Assembly (NCBI GenBank): GCA_003583745.1
Contig: QXPY01000016.1
Span: 1 to 64,000 of the forward strand
Direction of reading: 5' to 3'
Length of the DNA stretch: 64,000 nt
Source of the DNA: Rhodocyclales bacterium GT-UBC
Lineage (GTDB): Bacteria; Pseudomonadota; Gammaproteobacteria; Burkholderiales; Rhodocyclaceae
Position numbers and translations under genes: made by a program. Below, one piece after another: positions 8,210 to 18,357 of the stretch. Position 1 is the stretch's first letter. Every line of letters starts with the position of its first letter. Under the pieces are notes generated by a model. It saw nothing but the letters and a program-made list of their open reading frames with translations. It was not told the DNA's origin and did no database searches.

Positions 8210-9766
8210 TTATTCTGCGGCTCGGCGGCGAAAATCGCTAAGCCGGAAACCAAGAAACCAAAGTGTCACGAAATAGGTGCCGGCCCCGAGCGGGACCAGA
8301 AGCGAGAGGTGGATTGTCCGGCGGAGCAGTCCTCCTTGCAACCACTCCATCTCGTTGCCCATGCCGAACCATAGCGCAATGCCCATTGCGGCCATGGCCA
8401 GGAATAGCTTGAATATGAAGATCGGCCAGCCCGGTTGCGGTACGAAAATGCCTTGCTGGCGCAGGCCACGATAAAGCATGCCTGCGTTGAGGCAGGCAGC
8501 GAGACCGATTGACAGGGCGAGCCCGGCATGGCCAAGAGGAATTGCGAAAATGAAGAGCAGGTTGAGAATTTGGGTCGAAAGCAGCGAAATGATGGCGACG
8601 CGTACCGGCGTCCGGACATTTTGACGGGCGTAAAAGCCCGGTGCCAGTACCTTGACAAGGATCAGGCCGGTCAGCCCGACGGTGTAGGCGACCAGCGCTT
8701 CGCGGGTGCGGAAGACATCGTCCGCCCCAAAGGCGCCGTGGAAAAATAGCGTGGCGATCAGTGGAACGGCGAGGATGGCCAACGCCAGGGCGGCCGGAGC
8801 TGCGAGGAGCAGTGTCAGGCGTAAGCCCCAATCGAGAAGTTTTGAGTACTCGCCGTGGTTTTCGCTGGCGTGATAGCGTGATAGGGAAGGCAGCAGGATC
8901 GTGCCCAAGGCAGCACCCAACATTCCTGAAGGAAACTCCATCAGGCGATCGGCGTAATAAAGCCAGGAGACGCTGCCGTCTTTGAGGAAAGAAGCAAAAA
9001 CGGTGTTGATCAACAGGCTGATCTGGGACACGGATACGCCAATCAATGCTGGACCCATCAACTTCAGGATACGACGCACTCCAGGGTCGGCCCAGGCTGC
9101 ACGCCACTTGAAGGTTGGCCGGGGTAACATGGCAATCCTTTTCAGGGCTGGGATCTGGATAGCCAATTGCAGTAAGCCACCAATGAAAACGGCCCATCCC
9201 AGGACCAGTACCGGAGGCTGGAAGTAGGGAGCGACGAACAGAGCCAGCACAATAAATGTGATGTTGAGCAGCACTGGTGTGAAGGCAGGTAGCGCGAAGC
9301 GGCTCCATGTGTTGAGAATGCCACCCGAAAGGGCCACTAGGGACATGAACAGGATGTAAGGGAAGGTGATCCGGGTCAGCGTGACCGTCAGGTCGAACTT
9401 GCTTGTGTCCGCCGCAAAGCCCGGGGCTGATAGCCAGACCAGGGCCGGAGCGCCGAGGATGCCCAGTACGGTGACGGCGAACAGGACCAGAGATAGCAGG
9501 CTGGCAACATGGTTAACCAGTGTTCGGGTTTCGGTATCGCCTCGCTTGTTTTTGTATTCCCCTAGTATGGGTACGAAGGCTTGTGAGAACGCGCCTTCTG
9601 CAAACATGCGGCGCAGCAGGTTGGGCAGCTTGAAGGCAATAAAAAAAGCGTCCGTAGCGACACCTGCTCCGAATGCGCGGGCGATGACAAAATCGCGGGC
9701 AAAGCCAAGAATACGGGACAGCAGGGTCATTCCGCTGACCGTGGCCAGCGCGCGGAGCAAATTCAT
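8210..9766 (-). CDS. murJ: MurJ lipid II flippase
   Basis: 518 residues with about 14 membrane helices. The N-terminus [19 protein letters not shown] and the [31 protein letters not shown] region are diagnostic of MurJ (MviN), which moves lipid II outward for peptidoglycan synthesis. Conserved charged residues of the cavity ([19 protein letters not shown]) are present. An ATG ten codons upstream (9796) would add [11 protein letters not shown] prefer 9766 because it matches family N-termini, though neither has a clear ribosome-binding site. Essential housekeeping gene. Confidence 0.93.
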   Translation of the reverse strand: MNLLRALATVSGMTLLSRILGFARDFVIARAFGAGVATDAFFIAFKLPNLLRRMFAEGAFSQAFVPILGEYKNKRGDTETRTLVNHVASLLSLVLFAVTVLGILGAPALVWLSAPGFAADTSKFDLTVTLTRITFPYILFMSLVALSGGILNTWSRFALPAFTPVLLNITFIVLALFVAPYFQPPVLVLGWAVFIGGLLQLAIQIPALKRIAMLPRPTFKWRAAWADPGVRRILKLMGPALIGVSVSQISLLINTVFASFLKDGSVSWLYYADRLMEFPSGMLGAALGTILLPSLSRYHASENHGEYSKLLDWGLRLTLLLAAPAALALAILAVPLIATLFFHGAFGADDVFRTREALVAYTVGLTGLILVKVLAPGFYARQNVRTPVRVAIISLLSTQILNLLFIFAIPLGHAGLALSIGLAACLNAGMLYRGLRQQGIFVPQPGWPIFIFKLFLAMAAMGIALWFGMGNEMEWLQGGLLRRTIHLSLLVPLGAGTYFVTLWFLGFRLSDFRRRAAE

Positions 9767-9869
9767 GAAGGGGGGAGCCAGATGAAAGGCGTTCATTCTA
9801 CGCTGCTTGCCGATACAGTTTATGAAGTGTGGGATATTGCCGATTGCACATTGTTCTACTTGTGTGGGC

Positions 9870-9898
9870 TTGCCTTGATGTACTCCGTGCTGTAAGAT
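9870..9898 (+). promoter_or_regulatory. Sigma70-like promoter of tRNA-Thr
   Basis: TTGCCT (9870-9875), 17-base spacer, TAAGAT (9893-9898), then a GC-rich discriminator, ending 14 bases before the tRNA. The G+C discriminator is typical of stringently controlled stable-RNA promoters. Confidence 0.5.
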
Positions 9899-9912
9899 GC
9901 GCGACCTTGTGT

Positions 9913-9988
9913 GCCGCTGTAGCTCAGTCGGTAGAGCAGCGCATTCGTAATGCGAAGGTCACCAGTTCGATTCCGGTCAGCGGCACCA
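9913..9988 (+). tRNA. tRNA-Thr (CGT anticodon)
   Basis: 76 bases forming a complete cloverleaf: acceptor GCCGCTG pairs with CAGCGGC, D-arm GCTC...GAGC, anticodon stem GCATT-CGT-AATGC, T-arm with GTTCGATTC. CCA is encoded. Reads ACG codons. Confidence 0.95.
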
Positions 9989-10000
9989 AAAAATCAATTA

Positions 10001-10027
10001 AGCCTCGGTTTTGCCGAGGCTTTTTTG
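10001..10027 (+). terminator. Rho-independent terminator after tRNA-Thr
   Basis: GCCTCGG, TTTTG loop, CCGAGGC then six T. It ends a single-gene tRNA transcript. The 140 bases that follow, up to the next promoter, show no gene. Confidence 0.9.
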
Positions 10028-10166
10028 TTTTCGGCGGCTCGTTCGTCTATGCAGTTACTGAGTAAATGGACTCTCGCGTATTTGACTGCCGGTGCGTGCC
10101 GGGCCTTGTTGCCGCGGCAATGGTGCGAACGAGTTGGCTGGTGTACGTACTTTCTTTAACTAGCTC

Positions 10167-10194
10167 TTGATATTCCCTGCGATCACTTTATAAT
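10167..10194 (+). promoter_or_regulatory. Strong sigma70 promoter of the tRNA Glu-Gly-Val cluster
   Basis: TTGATA (10167-10172), 16-base spacer, perfect TATAAT (10189-10194), then a GCGCGCCCGC discriminator. The tRNA-Glu gene starts 66 bases later. The GC-rich discriminator suggests ppGpp (stringent) control. Confidence 0.8.
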
Positions 10195-10260
10195 GCGCGC
10201 CCGCTATCCTTGGCTTTGGGCGTGAAGTGTGAGTCCCTAGTTTGGATGGCTTTGGTCCGG

Positions 10261-10336
10261 GTCCCCATCGTCTAGAGGCCTAGGACACCGCCCTTTCACG
10301 GCGGTAACTGGGGTTCGAATCCCCATGGGGACGCCA
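10261..10336 (+). tRNA. tRNA-Glu (TTC anticodon)
   Basis: Acceptor GTCCCCA pairs with TGGGGAC; anticodon arm CCGCC-CTTTCAC-GGCGG gives TTC; T-arm GTTCGAATC; CCA encoded. Reads GAA and GAG. Confidence 0.95.
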
Positions 10337-10360
10337 GTGTGTACCAAGTGTTTTTTGTGA

Positions 10361-10436
10361 GCGGCAGTAGCTCAGTTGGTAGAGCGATACCTTGCCAAGG
10401 TATAGGTCGAGAGTTCGAGACTCTTCTGCCGCTCCA
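10361..10436 (+). tRNA. tRNA-Gly (GCC anticodon)
   Basis: Acceptor GCGGCAG pairs with CTGCCGC; anticodon arm ATACC-TTGCCAA-GGTAT gives GCC; CCA encoded. Reads GGC and GGU. Confidence 0.95.
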
Positions 10437-10442
10437 GTGATT

Positions 10443-10519
10443 GCGTCCTTAGCTCAGTTGGTTAGAGCGCCACGTTGACATCGTGGAGGTCGATGGTTCG
10501 AATCCGTCAGGACGCACCA
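10443..10519 (+). tRNA. tRNA-Val (GAC anticodon)
   Basis: 77 bases. Acceptor GCGTCCT pairs with AGGACGC; anticodon arm CCACG-TTGACAT-CGTGG gives GAC; CCA encoded. Only 26 bases separate it from the stop of the convergent cheB; no separate terminator hairpin is visible, only a short T-run (10523-10527). Confidence 0.95.
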
Positions 10520-10545
10520 AGATTTTTCTTTCCGCGTATTGTCCC

Positions 10546-11634
10546 TTAGCTGGCCTTGCGGGTGAATTCATTGATCGCGTCAGGAATTTTACCCAAGGGC
10601 AGTATTTGATCTGCTGCATCCAGCTTGATTGCTTCGCGCGGCATTCCGAATACGACGCACGAGGCTTCATCCTGGGCGATGGTCGTTGCCCCGGCATCAT
10701 GCATTTCCTTGAGTCCACGGGCGCCATCGTCCCCCATCCCGGTCATGATAATGCCGAGCGCATTGGCGCCTGCAAATTTGGCGACGGAACGGAACAGGAC
10801 GTCGACCGACGGTTTGTGTCGATTGATGAGGGGGCCATCAACAACTTCCACCAAATATTGTGCACCGCTTCGTTTGAGCATCATATGGCGCCCTCCCGGC
10901 GCGATGAGGGCGCGCCCGGGCATGACACGGTCTCCGTTCTGGGCCTCGCGTACTTCGATCTCGCACAGGTTGTTCAGACGTTCGGAAAACATCGCTGTAA
11001 ATTTTTCCGGCATGTGTTGAACGATGACGATGCCGAGGGTTGTAGCGGGTAGTCGGGTGAGTACCGCTTCGAGTGCCTGGGTGCCTCCGGTTGAGGTACC
11101 GATCGCGATGAGCTGATCCGTGGTGTGTGCCATGGCAGTCGGCGGGCCGGGTGGGATGAGTGCATCGGCAGATATTTTGGGTCGTACCAAGCTGGCGGCG
11201 TGGGACTTCGCTCGTGGTAGCGCTCGAAGATTGGCCCGTGCTGCTGTTCTTACCGCCAAAACAATGTCATTGGCAGCGTTTTCGAGAAAGGCTTTCAGGC
11301 CGGCTTTCGGTTTTGTGATAATGCTGACTGCGCCAGCACCAAGGGCTTCGAAAGTTGCCTGGGCACCACGTTCGGCCAATGATGAGCAGATGACGACCGG
11401 AGTAGGGCGTTCGGTCATGATTTTCCGGAGGAAGGAAATGCCATCCATACGCGGCATTTCAATATCCAGCACAATCACGTCAGGCCACTGCGCCCGCAGC
11501 TTTTCGACAGCAAAGACCGGGTCCGACGCAGTCGCTACAACATCGATGCCTGGGTCTCGCCCCAGGGCTTGCGAGACGACTTGGCGAACAAGTGCGGAGT
11601 CGTCGATGATCATGACCTTGATCTTGGCCGCCAT
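10546..11634 (-). CDS. cheB: CheB protein-glutamate methylesterase/glutaminase (system 1)
   Basis: 362 residues. Receiver domain first: acidic pair DD 11-12, phospho-acceptor Asp57 in [11 protein letters not shown], Lys108 in TKPK; then a linker and the methylesterase domain with triad Ser181 (GTSTGG), His207 (VQHMPE) and Asp303 (GMGDDGARG). It removes methyl groups from MCP glutamates, and is activated by CheA phosphorylation, giving adaptation. Last gene of the minus-strand che operon, two bases after the cheR stop. A second full CheB is encoded at 43221-44279 in system 2. Confidence 0.95.
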   Translation of the reverse strand: MAAKIKVMIIDDSALVRQVVSQALGRDPGIDVVATASDPVFAVEKLRAQWPDVIVLDIEMPRMDGISFLRKIMTERPTPVVICSSLAERGAQATFEALGAGAVSIITKPKAGLKAFLENAANDIVLAVRTAARANLRALPRAKSHAASLVRPKISADALIPPGPPTAMAHTTDQLIAIGTSTGGTQALEAVLTRLPATTLGIVIVQHMPEKFTAMFSERLNNLCEIEVREAQNGDRVMPGRALIAPGGRHMMLKRSGAQYLVEVVDGPLINRHKPSVDVLFRSVAKFAGANALGIIMTGMGDDGARGLKEMHDAGATTIAQDEASCVVFGMPREAIKLDAADQILPLGKIPDAINEFTRKAS

Positions 11635-11636
11635 GG

Positions 11637-12446
11637 CTAATCTTTCCTGTAAATTGTCGGGCGCAGGGCTTTCAGGCCGGTCTCGAGTCCATTCAAGGTT
11701 TCGGAGTGGCCGATGATGAGATGGCCTCCTGATACCAAGTGGGGGAGAAGATTGTTGATGACCTTGCGTTTTGTTTCGGCATCAAAGTAGATCATGACGT
11801 TCCGTAGGAAGATGACTTCGAATTTCCCCAGTTCCTTGTTGATCGGAAGGGTCAGGTTGACATGGTGAAAACTGACGCGCTTACGCAGCGATTCGGCAAT
11901 AAGAAAGGTTCCGGCCTGTGCCCTGACACCCTTCAGGCAATATTTGCGGAGAAAGTCGGGAGGAATGCCCTCGTTACGTTCGATCGGATAGTGGCCTTGC
12001 TGAGCTTTTTCCAAAACCCGGGTGCTCAGGTCTGAACCAACAACTTCCCAGGCGGCATCTTGCAAGTGATGGGCCAACATCATGGCGAGCGTATACGGTT
12101 CCTCGCCGGTTGAACTTGCGGCACTCCAGATGCGGAAGCATTTGGTGCTGCGCCATTTAAGCAGGATCTCATCGCGCAGGAAGTCGAAGTGTTTCGGCTC
12201 CCGGAAAAAATAGGTTTCATTAGTCGTCAGCAGGTCGACCATGATCTGCAGTTCTTCTTGATGAGCGCCGTCGGCGAGCATGCGGTAATACTGGGTGAAC
12301 GTCTCGAGTTGGTGGTGGCGTAGACGTTTTTGCAGACGTCCGACCAGCAAAACCTTTTTTGCGTCGGACAGGCTGATACCACCAATTTTGTATATGAGGC
12401 GCTGAAAGAGTGCGAATTCCTGATCGCTGATTTGTGGATTGTTCAT
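11637..12446 (-). CDS. cheR: CheR chemoreceptor methyltransferase (system 1)
   Basis: 269 residues. N-terminal helical CheR domain ([27 protein letters not shown]), then the SAM-dependent domain with the family signatures [35 protein letters not shown] and [11 protein letters not shown]. It methylates MCP glutamyl residues. Start ATG overlaps the cheD stop by one base (TGATG), so it is translated by coupling with cheD. The beta-subdomain that binds receptor C-terminal pentapeptides appears to be present (residues about 150-190), but tether-binding ability cannot be judged by eye. Confidence 0.95.
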   Translation of the reverse strand: MNNPQISDQEFALFQRLIYKIGGISLSDAKKVLLVGRLQKRLRHHQLETFTQYYRMLADGAHQEELQIMVDLLTTNETYFFREPKHFDFLRDEILLKWRSTKCFRIWSAASSTGEEPYTLAMMLAHHLQDAAWEVVGSDLSTRVLEKAQQGHYPIERNEGIPPDFLRKYCLKGVRAQAGTFLIAESLRKRVSFHHVNLTLPINKELGKFEVIFLRNVMIYFDAETKRKVINNLLPHLVSGGHLIIGHSETLNGLETGLKALRPTIYRKD

Positions 12447-13048
12447 CAGAACAGCTCGATTTTATTGGTGTTGGTGCCCGAGGATTTAGGCTGCAAGCTG
12501 GCTGCATAGATTTCCTCTTCGCGCCTGAGCGAGTCGGCATTGATCAGGTTGGAGGTCATGCGTTTGCAGTATGCGTCGCCGTTATTTGGGACGAACAGCA
12601 CCTTGCGCGACCAAGGGCCGAGAAAGTCACAGGCGATCAGAGGGATGTTTTCGCGGTCTAACCAGTCTCGCGCAAAGTCGGCATTGCGTTGCCCGACCGA
12701 TAGTGTCTTGGGAAGATTCGCATCAATGACCGCTCCACCACCGAATGCCTTGGCCTTGATCCGGTGCTTTGCTGCGCCGTGCTGCAGGAGCGCATTGAGC
12801 AAGGCTTCCATGCAGGCGTCACCTGCCAGCAGGATATCTTCGCTGGCGTGAGTACTCCGGCTCATTCGCGGCAGCATGAAGTGGTTCATGCCGCCCAGTG
12901 ACAGGGCAGAATCGAACAGACAGACGGCGACGCAAGATCCTAACAGGGTAGAAATCGGGCGTTGATTTTCAATTGCCCATTCACCCGGTTTGATATTGCA
13001 GGCCAAACGCTCAATTTCTCGACTGCTCAGTCGGGCGTAATCAATCAT
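12446..13048 (-). CDS. cheD: CheD receptor glutamine deamidase with C-terminal E-L-F tail (system 1)
   Basis: 200 residues. The CheD catalytic Cys and His are in LGSCVAVCLFD and GGMNHFMLP, with the FGGGA motif further on. CheD converts specific MCP glutamines to glutamate and, in Bacillus, partners with CheC. The C-terminal 25 residues are a flexible S/T/N-rich stretch ending exactly in KIELF, a tail also found on the MCP at 18358-19632. Start 15 bases after the cheW stop. Confidence 0.93.
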   Translation of the reverse strand: MIDYARLSSREIERLACNIKPGEWAIENQRPISTLLGSCVAVCLFDSALSLGGMNHFMLPRMSRSTHASEDILLAGDACMEALLNALLQHGAAKHRIKAKAFGGGAVIDANLPKTLSVGQRNADFARDWLDRENIPLIACDFLGPWSRKVLFVPNNGDAYCKRMTSNLINADSLRREEEIYAASLQPKSSGTNTNKIELF

Positions 13049-13063
13049 TTGGCCACAAGCCCG

Positions 13064-13609
13064 TCACGGGGCTTCGGAAGCGCTGCTATCCCCAACTTGG
13101 GACAGCGTCGCAATTTCTTCAACGGACAAGACTTTGGTGACATCGAGCATGATGACAAACTTTCCATTGACCTTGCCCATGCCGGATATGAAATCCGTAC
13201 GAATGCGCGTTCCGAAACTCGGGGGCGGTTCGATCTCGCCGGTGGCAATTTCCAAGACCTCGGATACAGCGTCAACGATGACACCGATATCCTGGGTAAT
13301 TTCACCATCGTTAATCTCAATAATAACGATACAGGTTCGCCGTCCTTCGACCGTCGGCTTGCCGCCAAAGCGGCAGGACAAGTCGATGACTGGGACGACG
13401 GCACCGCGTAGGTTGATAACGCCCCGAATGAAGTTCGGCATCATCGGAATCTCGGTCACCGCACCATACTCGAGGATTTCCTTGACGTTGAGGATGGCGA
13501 CCGCAAACATTTCGCCGCCCAATGTAAACGTCAGGTACTGCTGCGGTGCACTTCCTGCCGCCTCGATGGCGGCTGGGGGCTTGGCAGAGCTACGGACGAC
13601 TTCTCCCAT
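13064..13609 (-). CDS. cheW: CheW coupling protein (system 1)
   Basis: 181 residues; single CheW domain from about 25 (YLTFTLGGEMFAVAILNVKEILE) with the INLRGAVVPVIDLSCRFG core and GVIVDAVSEVLEI strand. It bridges MCP signalling tips and the CheA P5 domain. The N-terminal 20 residues and the S-rich C-terminus are extensions. It lies between the MCP gene and cheD in the operon. Confidence 0.95.
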   Translation of the reverse strand: MGEVVRSSAKPPAAIEAAGSAPQQYLTFTLGGEMFAVAILNVKEILEYGAVTEIPMMPNFIRGVINLRGAVVPVIDLSCRFGGKPTVEGRRTCIVIIEINDGEITQDIGVIVDAVSEVLEIATGEIEPPPSFGTRIRTDFISGMGKVNGKFVIMLDVTKVLSVEEIATLSQVGDSSASEAP

Positions 13610-13627
13610 GGTTACGATTCTCCTGCC

Positions 13628-15811
13628 TTAAAACTTCTCGAAGTCTGCTTCGTCAAGGACCGATGTCCCTGATCGACTGCTGATTACGGGAGGGCTGTTG
13701 CGTGGCAAGTTGCGTGCGGAAGGCGGTGAGTAGGTACTGCGTGGTAGCCGTCCTTCCTTGACGGAGAAGAAGCCCATCAACTGCTGCAACTGCCCTGCCT
13801 GACCACCGAGTTCCTCCGCTGTTGCCGCAAGTTCCTCAGAGGCGGAAGCGTTTTGCTGGGTTGCTTTGTTAAGTTGCCCCATTGCATTGTTGATCTGGGC
13901 AACGCCGGTTGATTGTTCTTGGCTGGCCGATGCAATTTCTTGTACGAGGTCAGAGGTCTTCTGAATGGAGGGAACCATTTCCTGCAGCAGATGGCCCGCT
14001 CTTTCGGCCGCCTTGACGCTGGAACCAGCCAGCTCGCCGATTTCCTGTGCGGCGATTTGGCTGCGCTCGGCCAATTTGCGAACCTCTGCTGCGACTACGG
14101 CAAAGCCTTTGCCGTGTTCACCCGCGCGCGCTGCTTCGATGGCCGCATTCAGAGCCAACAGATTGGTTTGGTAGGCGATATCGTCAATAATGCCGATCTT
14201 GGCGGCAATCGAGGTCATCGCTTCCACAGTCTTGCCTACTGCTTCGCCGCCTTCGCCTGCTTCCTTGGCTGCTTTCGAGGCCATGTTATCGGTAACTTTC
14301 GCGTTTTCAGTGTTCTGTGAAACGGAAGCGGTCATCTGTTCCAGGCTGGCCGTGGTTTCTTCTACTGAAGCAGCTTGTTCCGAGGAGGATTGACTGAGTG
14401 ATTGGGCGGTGGCAGAAACCTGGCCAGAAGCATTGGACAGTGCATCGGCTGCAGTAATGATCTGGGCAATGGTCTCGGACAGCTTGGCTATGGTGTTGTT
14501 GATGGCGTCCTTGAGTGTCGAGAAGTCACCTTGGTAAGACTTGGTAATGGTTTGCGTCATGTCGCCTTGCTCCATGGCGCCCATGACGCGCTGAACGTCC
14601 AGGATCGGTGAGACGACTGCGTCAAGCGTGTCGTTCACGCCTTGTACAATCTTTCGGAAGTCTCCTTGATGCTGGCTTGCATCGGCACGGGTGTCGAGCT
14701 TGCCTGCGACTGCCGCAGCGGAAAGCATGTTGGCATCGGTGACCAGTTTGCCAACTGCATCGATACAGGTATTCAGATTGTTTTTGATCGCATTGAAGTC
14801 ACCGTTATAGGAATCGGTGATCTTGGCCGGAATGTCGCCTTTCGAAATTCGGTCAACATAACCGGCTGCGACGTTCAGAGGCCCGATGACAGCGTCGAGT
14901 GTGTTATTGACGCCAGCAACAATTTTTTGGAAGTCGCCTTGGTGCTTGCTGGCATCGGCGCGGGTTGCCAGTTTTCCATCTACGGCAGCCTCGCTGAGCA
15001 GGATAGCGTCACTGGTCATGGTTTGTACGGCCTTCTGAACAGAGGCAACCGCACGGACCATGTCGCCGATTTCATCTTTGGCGGCACTTTCTAGTTTGAA
15101 GTTGAAGTCGCCGATCGCCATTTTTCTGGCGGCATCAGAAACTTCGCCCAGCGGACGGGTGATGTTGCGCGTAATGATGAGGGCCAGCAGGGCGGTCAGA
15201 ATCGTGGCGATGATAGCCAGGGTGATGACCAATGTACGTGCCATGTTGGCGGTTTCCGCGGCATCCTTGCCTGCTTGAGCTGCCATTTCCCTCTGATAGC
15301 TGGCGTAGTTCTTGAGCTGTTCAAGATAGGCGTTGCCAACAACAGTGTATTCACCAAATAGGAACTGGGTTGCCTTATCGGCGTTATGGGTTGGCGAGGA
15401 AGAGTCGGCCAGGGGCAAAACGGTATCCAGCGCTGCGGCGTATTTTGCCCTTGCCTCTGTCAGTTTTTCGAAAAGCTCTCGTCCCTTCGGGGTGTTGAGC
15501 ATGGTCTTGGTTTTTTCGAAGAGTTCGCTATTGCGTTTGCGTAGCTGCGCAATCTTGTCTTGTTGTGCCTTCTCGAAGGCTTTGTCGTTCGACATGATGA
15601 TGCTGCGGACCGAACTGGCGACAATCAACAAATTTTCTGTCGTTTCACTCGACATTTCGATTTTGGGCATCCTGTCATCGACAATATTGGCCGTCGCTGC
15701 GGTCATTTCGGCGATTCGCGATAGCGAAACCAGTGAAACACCGATCAGTAGGATGAGTGTGGTAGCAAATCCAATGACTAATTTGGTTCCGACCTTCAAG
15801 TTATTCAACAT
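13628..15811 (-). CDS. Methyl-accepting chemotaxis protein with tandem HAMP-like modules
   Basis: 727 residues. TM1 about 11-31, a periplasmic four-helix-bundle type domain (about 32-190), TM2 about 193-215, a canonical HAMP (about 216-268), then repeated modules of the form A-A-V-x-G-K-L-x-T-R-A-D-A-S-x-H-Q-G-D-F (two near-identical copies at about 280 and 372) alternating with [10 protein letters not shown] / [10 protein letters not shown] units, i.e. a poly-HAMP segment of about 200 residues, and the MCP signalling domain with hairpin tip [24 protein letters not shown]. Ends in DFEKF, close to the W-x-x-F CheR-binding pentapeptide but with Phe for Trp. Between cheA and cheW of system 1, so probably its main receptor. 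Confidence 0.9.
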   Translation of the reverse strand: MLNNLKVGTKLVIGFATTLILLIGVSLVSLSRIAEMTAATANIVDDRMPKIEMSSETTENLLIVASSVRSIIMSNDKAFEKAQQDKIAQLRKRNSELFEKTKTMLNTPKGRELFEKLTEARAKYAAALDTVLPLADSSSPTHNADKATQFLFGEYTVVGNAYLEQLKNYASYQREMAAQAGKDAAETANMARTLVITLAIIATILTALLALIITRNITRPLGEVSDAARKMAIGDFNFKLESAAKDEIGDMVRAVASVQKAVQTMTSDAILLSEAAVDGKLATRADASKHQGDFQKIVAGVNNTLDAVIGPLNVAAGYVDRISKGDIPAKITDSYNGDFNAIKNNLNTCIDAVGKLVTDANMLSAAAVAGKLDTRADASQHQGDFRKIVQGVNDTLDAVVSPILDVQRVMGAMEQGDMTQTITKSYQGDFSTLKDAINNTIAKLSETIAQIITAADALSNASGQVSATAQSLSQSSSEQAASVEETTASLEQMTASVSQNTENAKVTDNMASKAAKEAGEGGEAVGKTVEAMTSIAAKIGIIDDIAYQTNLLALNAAIEAARAGEHGKGFAVVAAEVRKLAERSQIAAQEIGELAGSSVKAAERAGHLLQEMVPSIQKTSDLVQEIASASQEQSTGVAQINNAMGQLNKATQQNASASEELAATAEELGGQAGQLQQLMGFFSVKEGRLPRSTYSPPSARNLPRNSPPVISSRSGTSVLDEADFEKF

Positions 15812-15827
15812 GAGGGGCTACTCCTTG

Positions 15828-18038
15828 TTAAGCGTTGAAATCTGTTGTGTCAGGGCGGCTGAAGTTATGTTCTCTTGCCCCAAGATCTGCATTGCGTTGA
15901 ATCAGCGCGTGAACATCCAAAATAAGGGCAACTTCACCTGAACCCAGGATCGTTGAGCCGCCAATTCCGCGCAGGTGCCGGAAGATGCTGGAAAGCGGCT
16001 TAATAACTGTCTGAAATTCACCCATCAGATGATCGACGACAATACCGGCCTTTTGTCCGGCGTATTGAACGACGACAATGTTTTCCCGGGGGGGGCGTGT
16101 ACCGCTCATCTCGAACATCTCGCGTAAGCGAACAAATGGAAGAACCTCACCGCGGAGGTTGAGAAAGTCACGGTCGGCGGTATTTTCCTTTAGCTCAATG
16201 CACTCGATGACCATGTCAAGCGGGATGACGTAGGCAGACTTGCCAACGCCAACCAGGAAACCGTCAATGATCGCGAGGGTGAGTGGCAGGCGAATGGTAA
16301 AGGTGGTGCCCTCTCCCTCTGTGCTGGAAACCTCGCAGTTGCCGCGCAAGCTTTGGATGTTGCGGCGAACTACATCCATGCCGACGCCACGGCCGGAAAG
16401 ATTGGTGACCTGCTCCGCCGTTGAAAATCCAGGTTCCCAGATGAGGTTGATGATTTCCTGATCGCTCAGTGACTGCCCTGGTTGAACGAGTCCCCGGTCA
16501 ATGGCTTTGGCGAGGATCTTGTTGCGTGGAAGTCCGCCGCCGTCATCAATGACCTCGATCACGATGCTTCCTGAGTCGTGATAGGCCTTTAGCTCGACTC
16601 GACCGCGTCGAGGCTTTCCCTTCTCTTCGCGAATGTCGGCCGCTTCAATGCCATGGTCCATCGAGTTGCGGACAAGGTGCATCAAGGGGTCGCCGATTTT
16701 CTCGACAACAGTCTTATCGAGTTCGGTTTCCGCCCCGGTGATGACGAGGTCGATTTCCTTGCCTATTTCACGGGAAACATCGCGTACGACGCGGTTGAAG
16801 CGGTTGAAGGTTTCGCCGATTTGAACCATGCGCAACTGCAGGGCGGAGTCGCGAATATTCTCCACCAGGCGGGTCAAAATGGATGTCGATTCGATTAGAT
16901 CGCTTTGACGGCTACGGGTGGCTAGCAGGTTGGTAGAGGCCCCGGCAATAACAAGTTCCCCGACTAGGTCGATCAGTTGATCGAGTTTGTCGGCTTGTAC
17001 TCGAATCAGTCGTGCTTCAACAGCTTTTTTTTCGCTGATTTGAGTTTGCTTGCTGACCGCGGCGTCGACGACTTCCTTGCGAACTACTTTGTGGTCTACG
17101 AGAATTTCACCCAATGGTTGCTGCAGGGGCGATGCATCCTGATTCTGCGGGGAGACTGGTTGATCAGCCTGTTTTTGCGAGAGTAAGCCTTCTTCAAGTT
17201 CAGTTTGCGTCAGGGCTCCGCAGCGCACCAGAATTTCACCGAGGCGCATGTCGTCCTCCGGTAACTCTTTGATCAGCTTCTGGTACTCCGATACCTTGCT
17301 GTTCGGTGGCAGAATATGGAGTTCGCAATCGTCACGACAGAAGTCGAATACCCGCTCAATATCGGCTTTGGACGACCGGGTCTGCAGGCGAATTTCAAAG
17401 CCGAGGTAGCACGACTCAGGGTCCATTTCCGCTGCCGAGGGTATCGCATCGGGAATGGTTTCCAGTGCGACGATTTCGCCTAACGATGCAAGAAAATGCA
17501 AAAACGACAAGGGATCCATGCCGCCACGCAATACATCCGGTCCGAAGCGTACAGAAATGTGCCAGCTGTCAGTGTCGACAACACCGCCGCCGCTGGCGTG
17601 AACTTCGGATTCTGCTTCGATGACTTGTCCAGGCGGCGTAGGGCTTCCGGCGTTGCTGGTATAAGCTGCCAATTCACTTTGCAAAGCATTGCCATTGGTC
17701 TTGGCTTCGTCTTCCGGTTCTTTGCTGCCGTTTTCGAGGACGTCCATCAACAGCCCAAGATGGTCGCAGCAACGCAGTAGGAGTCCGGTTAGATCGGCGG
17801 AAACGGAAATTTCATTGTTGCGCAGACGATCCAGGACGTTTTCTACCTTGTGCATGAAGCTTTCGATAAAGCCACACTCGATGACGCCAGATGCTCCCTT
17901 GATGGTATGAGCAGCACGGAAAATGCCGTTTATGTTGTCGCGGTCATCGGGATTTTGTTCGAGCTCGAGCAAGCCCGTTTCCATCGTCTGTAGTTGCTCG
18001 CGGCCTTCCTGGATGAATACACTGGTCAGTTCGTCCAT
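15828..18038 (-). CDS. cheA: CheA histidine kinase with internal MshEN-like repeats (system 1)
   Basis: 736 residues from the ATG at 18038 (an upstream in-frame ATG at 18104 lies inside the preceding gene). P1/HPt with phospho-acceptor His44 in AAHTIKGASG; a P2-like region about 155-245; then two repeats, RLGEILV...LLSQ (265-288) and PLGEILV...VSKQ (308-331), resembling the two halves of an MshEN (T2SSE-N) c-di-GMP-binding domain; P3 dimerisation about 345-410; P4 ATPase with N-box LVRNSMDHGIE (about 455-465) and DDGGGLP, GRGVGMDVV; P5 CheW-like to the end. It phosphorylates CheY and CheB of this operon. Confidence 0.93.
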   Translation of the reverse strand: MDELTSVFIQEGREQLQTMETGLLELEQNPDDRDNINGIFRAAHTIKGASGVIECGFIESFMHKVENVLDRLRNNEISVSADLTGLLLRCCDHLGLLMDVLENGSKEPEDEAKTNGNALQSELAAYTSNAGSPTPPGQVIEAESEVHASGGGVVDTDSWHISVRFGPDVLRGGMDPLSFLHFLASLGEIVALETIPDAIPSAAEMDPESCYLGFEIRLQTRSSKADIERVFDFCRDDCELHILPPNSKVSEYQKLIKELPEDDMRLGEILVRCGALTQTELEEGLLSQKQADQPVSPQNQDASPLQQPLGEILVDHKVVRKEVVDAAVSKQTQISEKKAVEARLIRVQADKLDQLIDLVGELVIAGASTNLLATRSRQSDLIESTSILTRLVENIRDSALQLRMVQIGETFNRFNRVVRDVSREIGKEIDLVITGAETELDKTVVEKIGDPLMHLVRNSMDHGIEAADIREEKGKPRRGRVELKAYHDSGSIVIEVIDDGGGLPRNKILAKAIDRGLVQPGQSLSDQEIINLIWEPGFSTAEQVTNLSGRGVGMDVVRRNIQSLRGNCEVSSTEGEGTTFTIRLPLTLAIIDGFLVGVGKSAYVIPLDMVIECIELKENTADRDFLNLRGEVLPFVRLREMFEMSGTRPPRENIVVVQYAGQKAGIVVDHLMGEFQTVIKPLSSIFRHLRGIGGSTILGSGEVALILDVHALIQRNADLGAREHNFSRPDTTDFNA

Positions 18039-18043
18039 GTTGA

Positions 18044-18349
18044 TTAGACCTGTTCGTGAGCAGCGATGACGACCGGGTCGCCAAAAAACGCGGCGAGATT
18101 GCAAAAGTCGAGCGTTTGGCGAATCGCTGGGCTATGGGCGATGATCGACAAGGCAATATTGCGCCGTGCTGCTTCTCTTTTGGCCAGCAGCAAGAGTTGT
18201 AGTCCTGCCGTATCGATTTCTGCCGTCTGGGACAAGTCCAGTTCCAGAACTTCCGCACCCTCAAGTGCGCCAATCAATTGCTGCTTGTGCTCCATTGCAT
18301 GATAAATGGTCAGGTCTTCGTGTATTGCAAGACGCTTGCAAGTTGCCAT
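18044..18349 (-). CDS. STAS-domain protein (system 1)
   Basis: 101 residues, a lone STAS domain: LELDLSQTAEIDTAGLQLLLLAKREA is the strand-loop-helix where anti-anti-sigma factors carry the phosphorylated Ser. Here the D-S pair is changed to D-T (EIDTAGLQ), so phosphorylation, if any, would be on Thr. It sits between the MCP and cheA genes of the operon, five bases before cheA. Proteins like this occur in chemosensory clusters as structural or regulatory partners; the exact role is unknown. Compare the STAS protein at 44358, which keeps Ser. Confidence 0.8.
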   Translation of the reverse strand: MATCKRLAIHEDLTIYHAMEHKQQLIGALEGAEVLELDLSQTAEIDTAGLQLLLLAKREAARRNIALSIIAHSPAIRQTLDFCNLAAFFGDPVVIAAHEQV

Positions 18350-18357
18350 GGTGCCCC

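Noticed and set aside
8238..9308. 356-codon open frame in another frame of the minus strand within murJ
   Set aside because: MurJ motifs are continuous in the chosen frame; the other is arginine/proline-rich shadow
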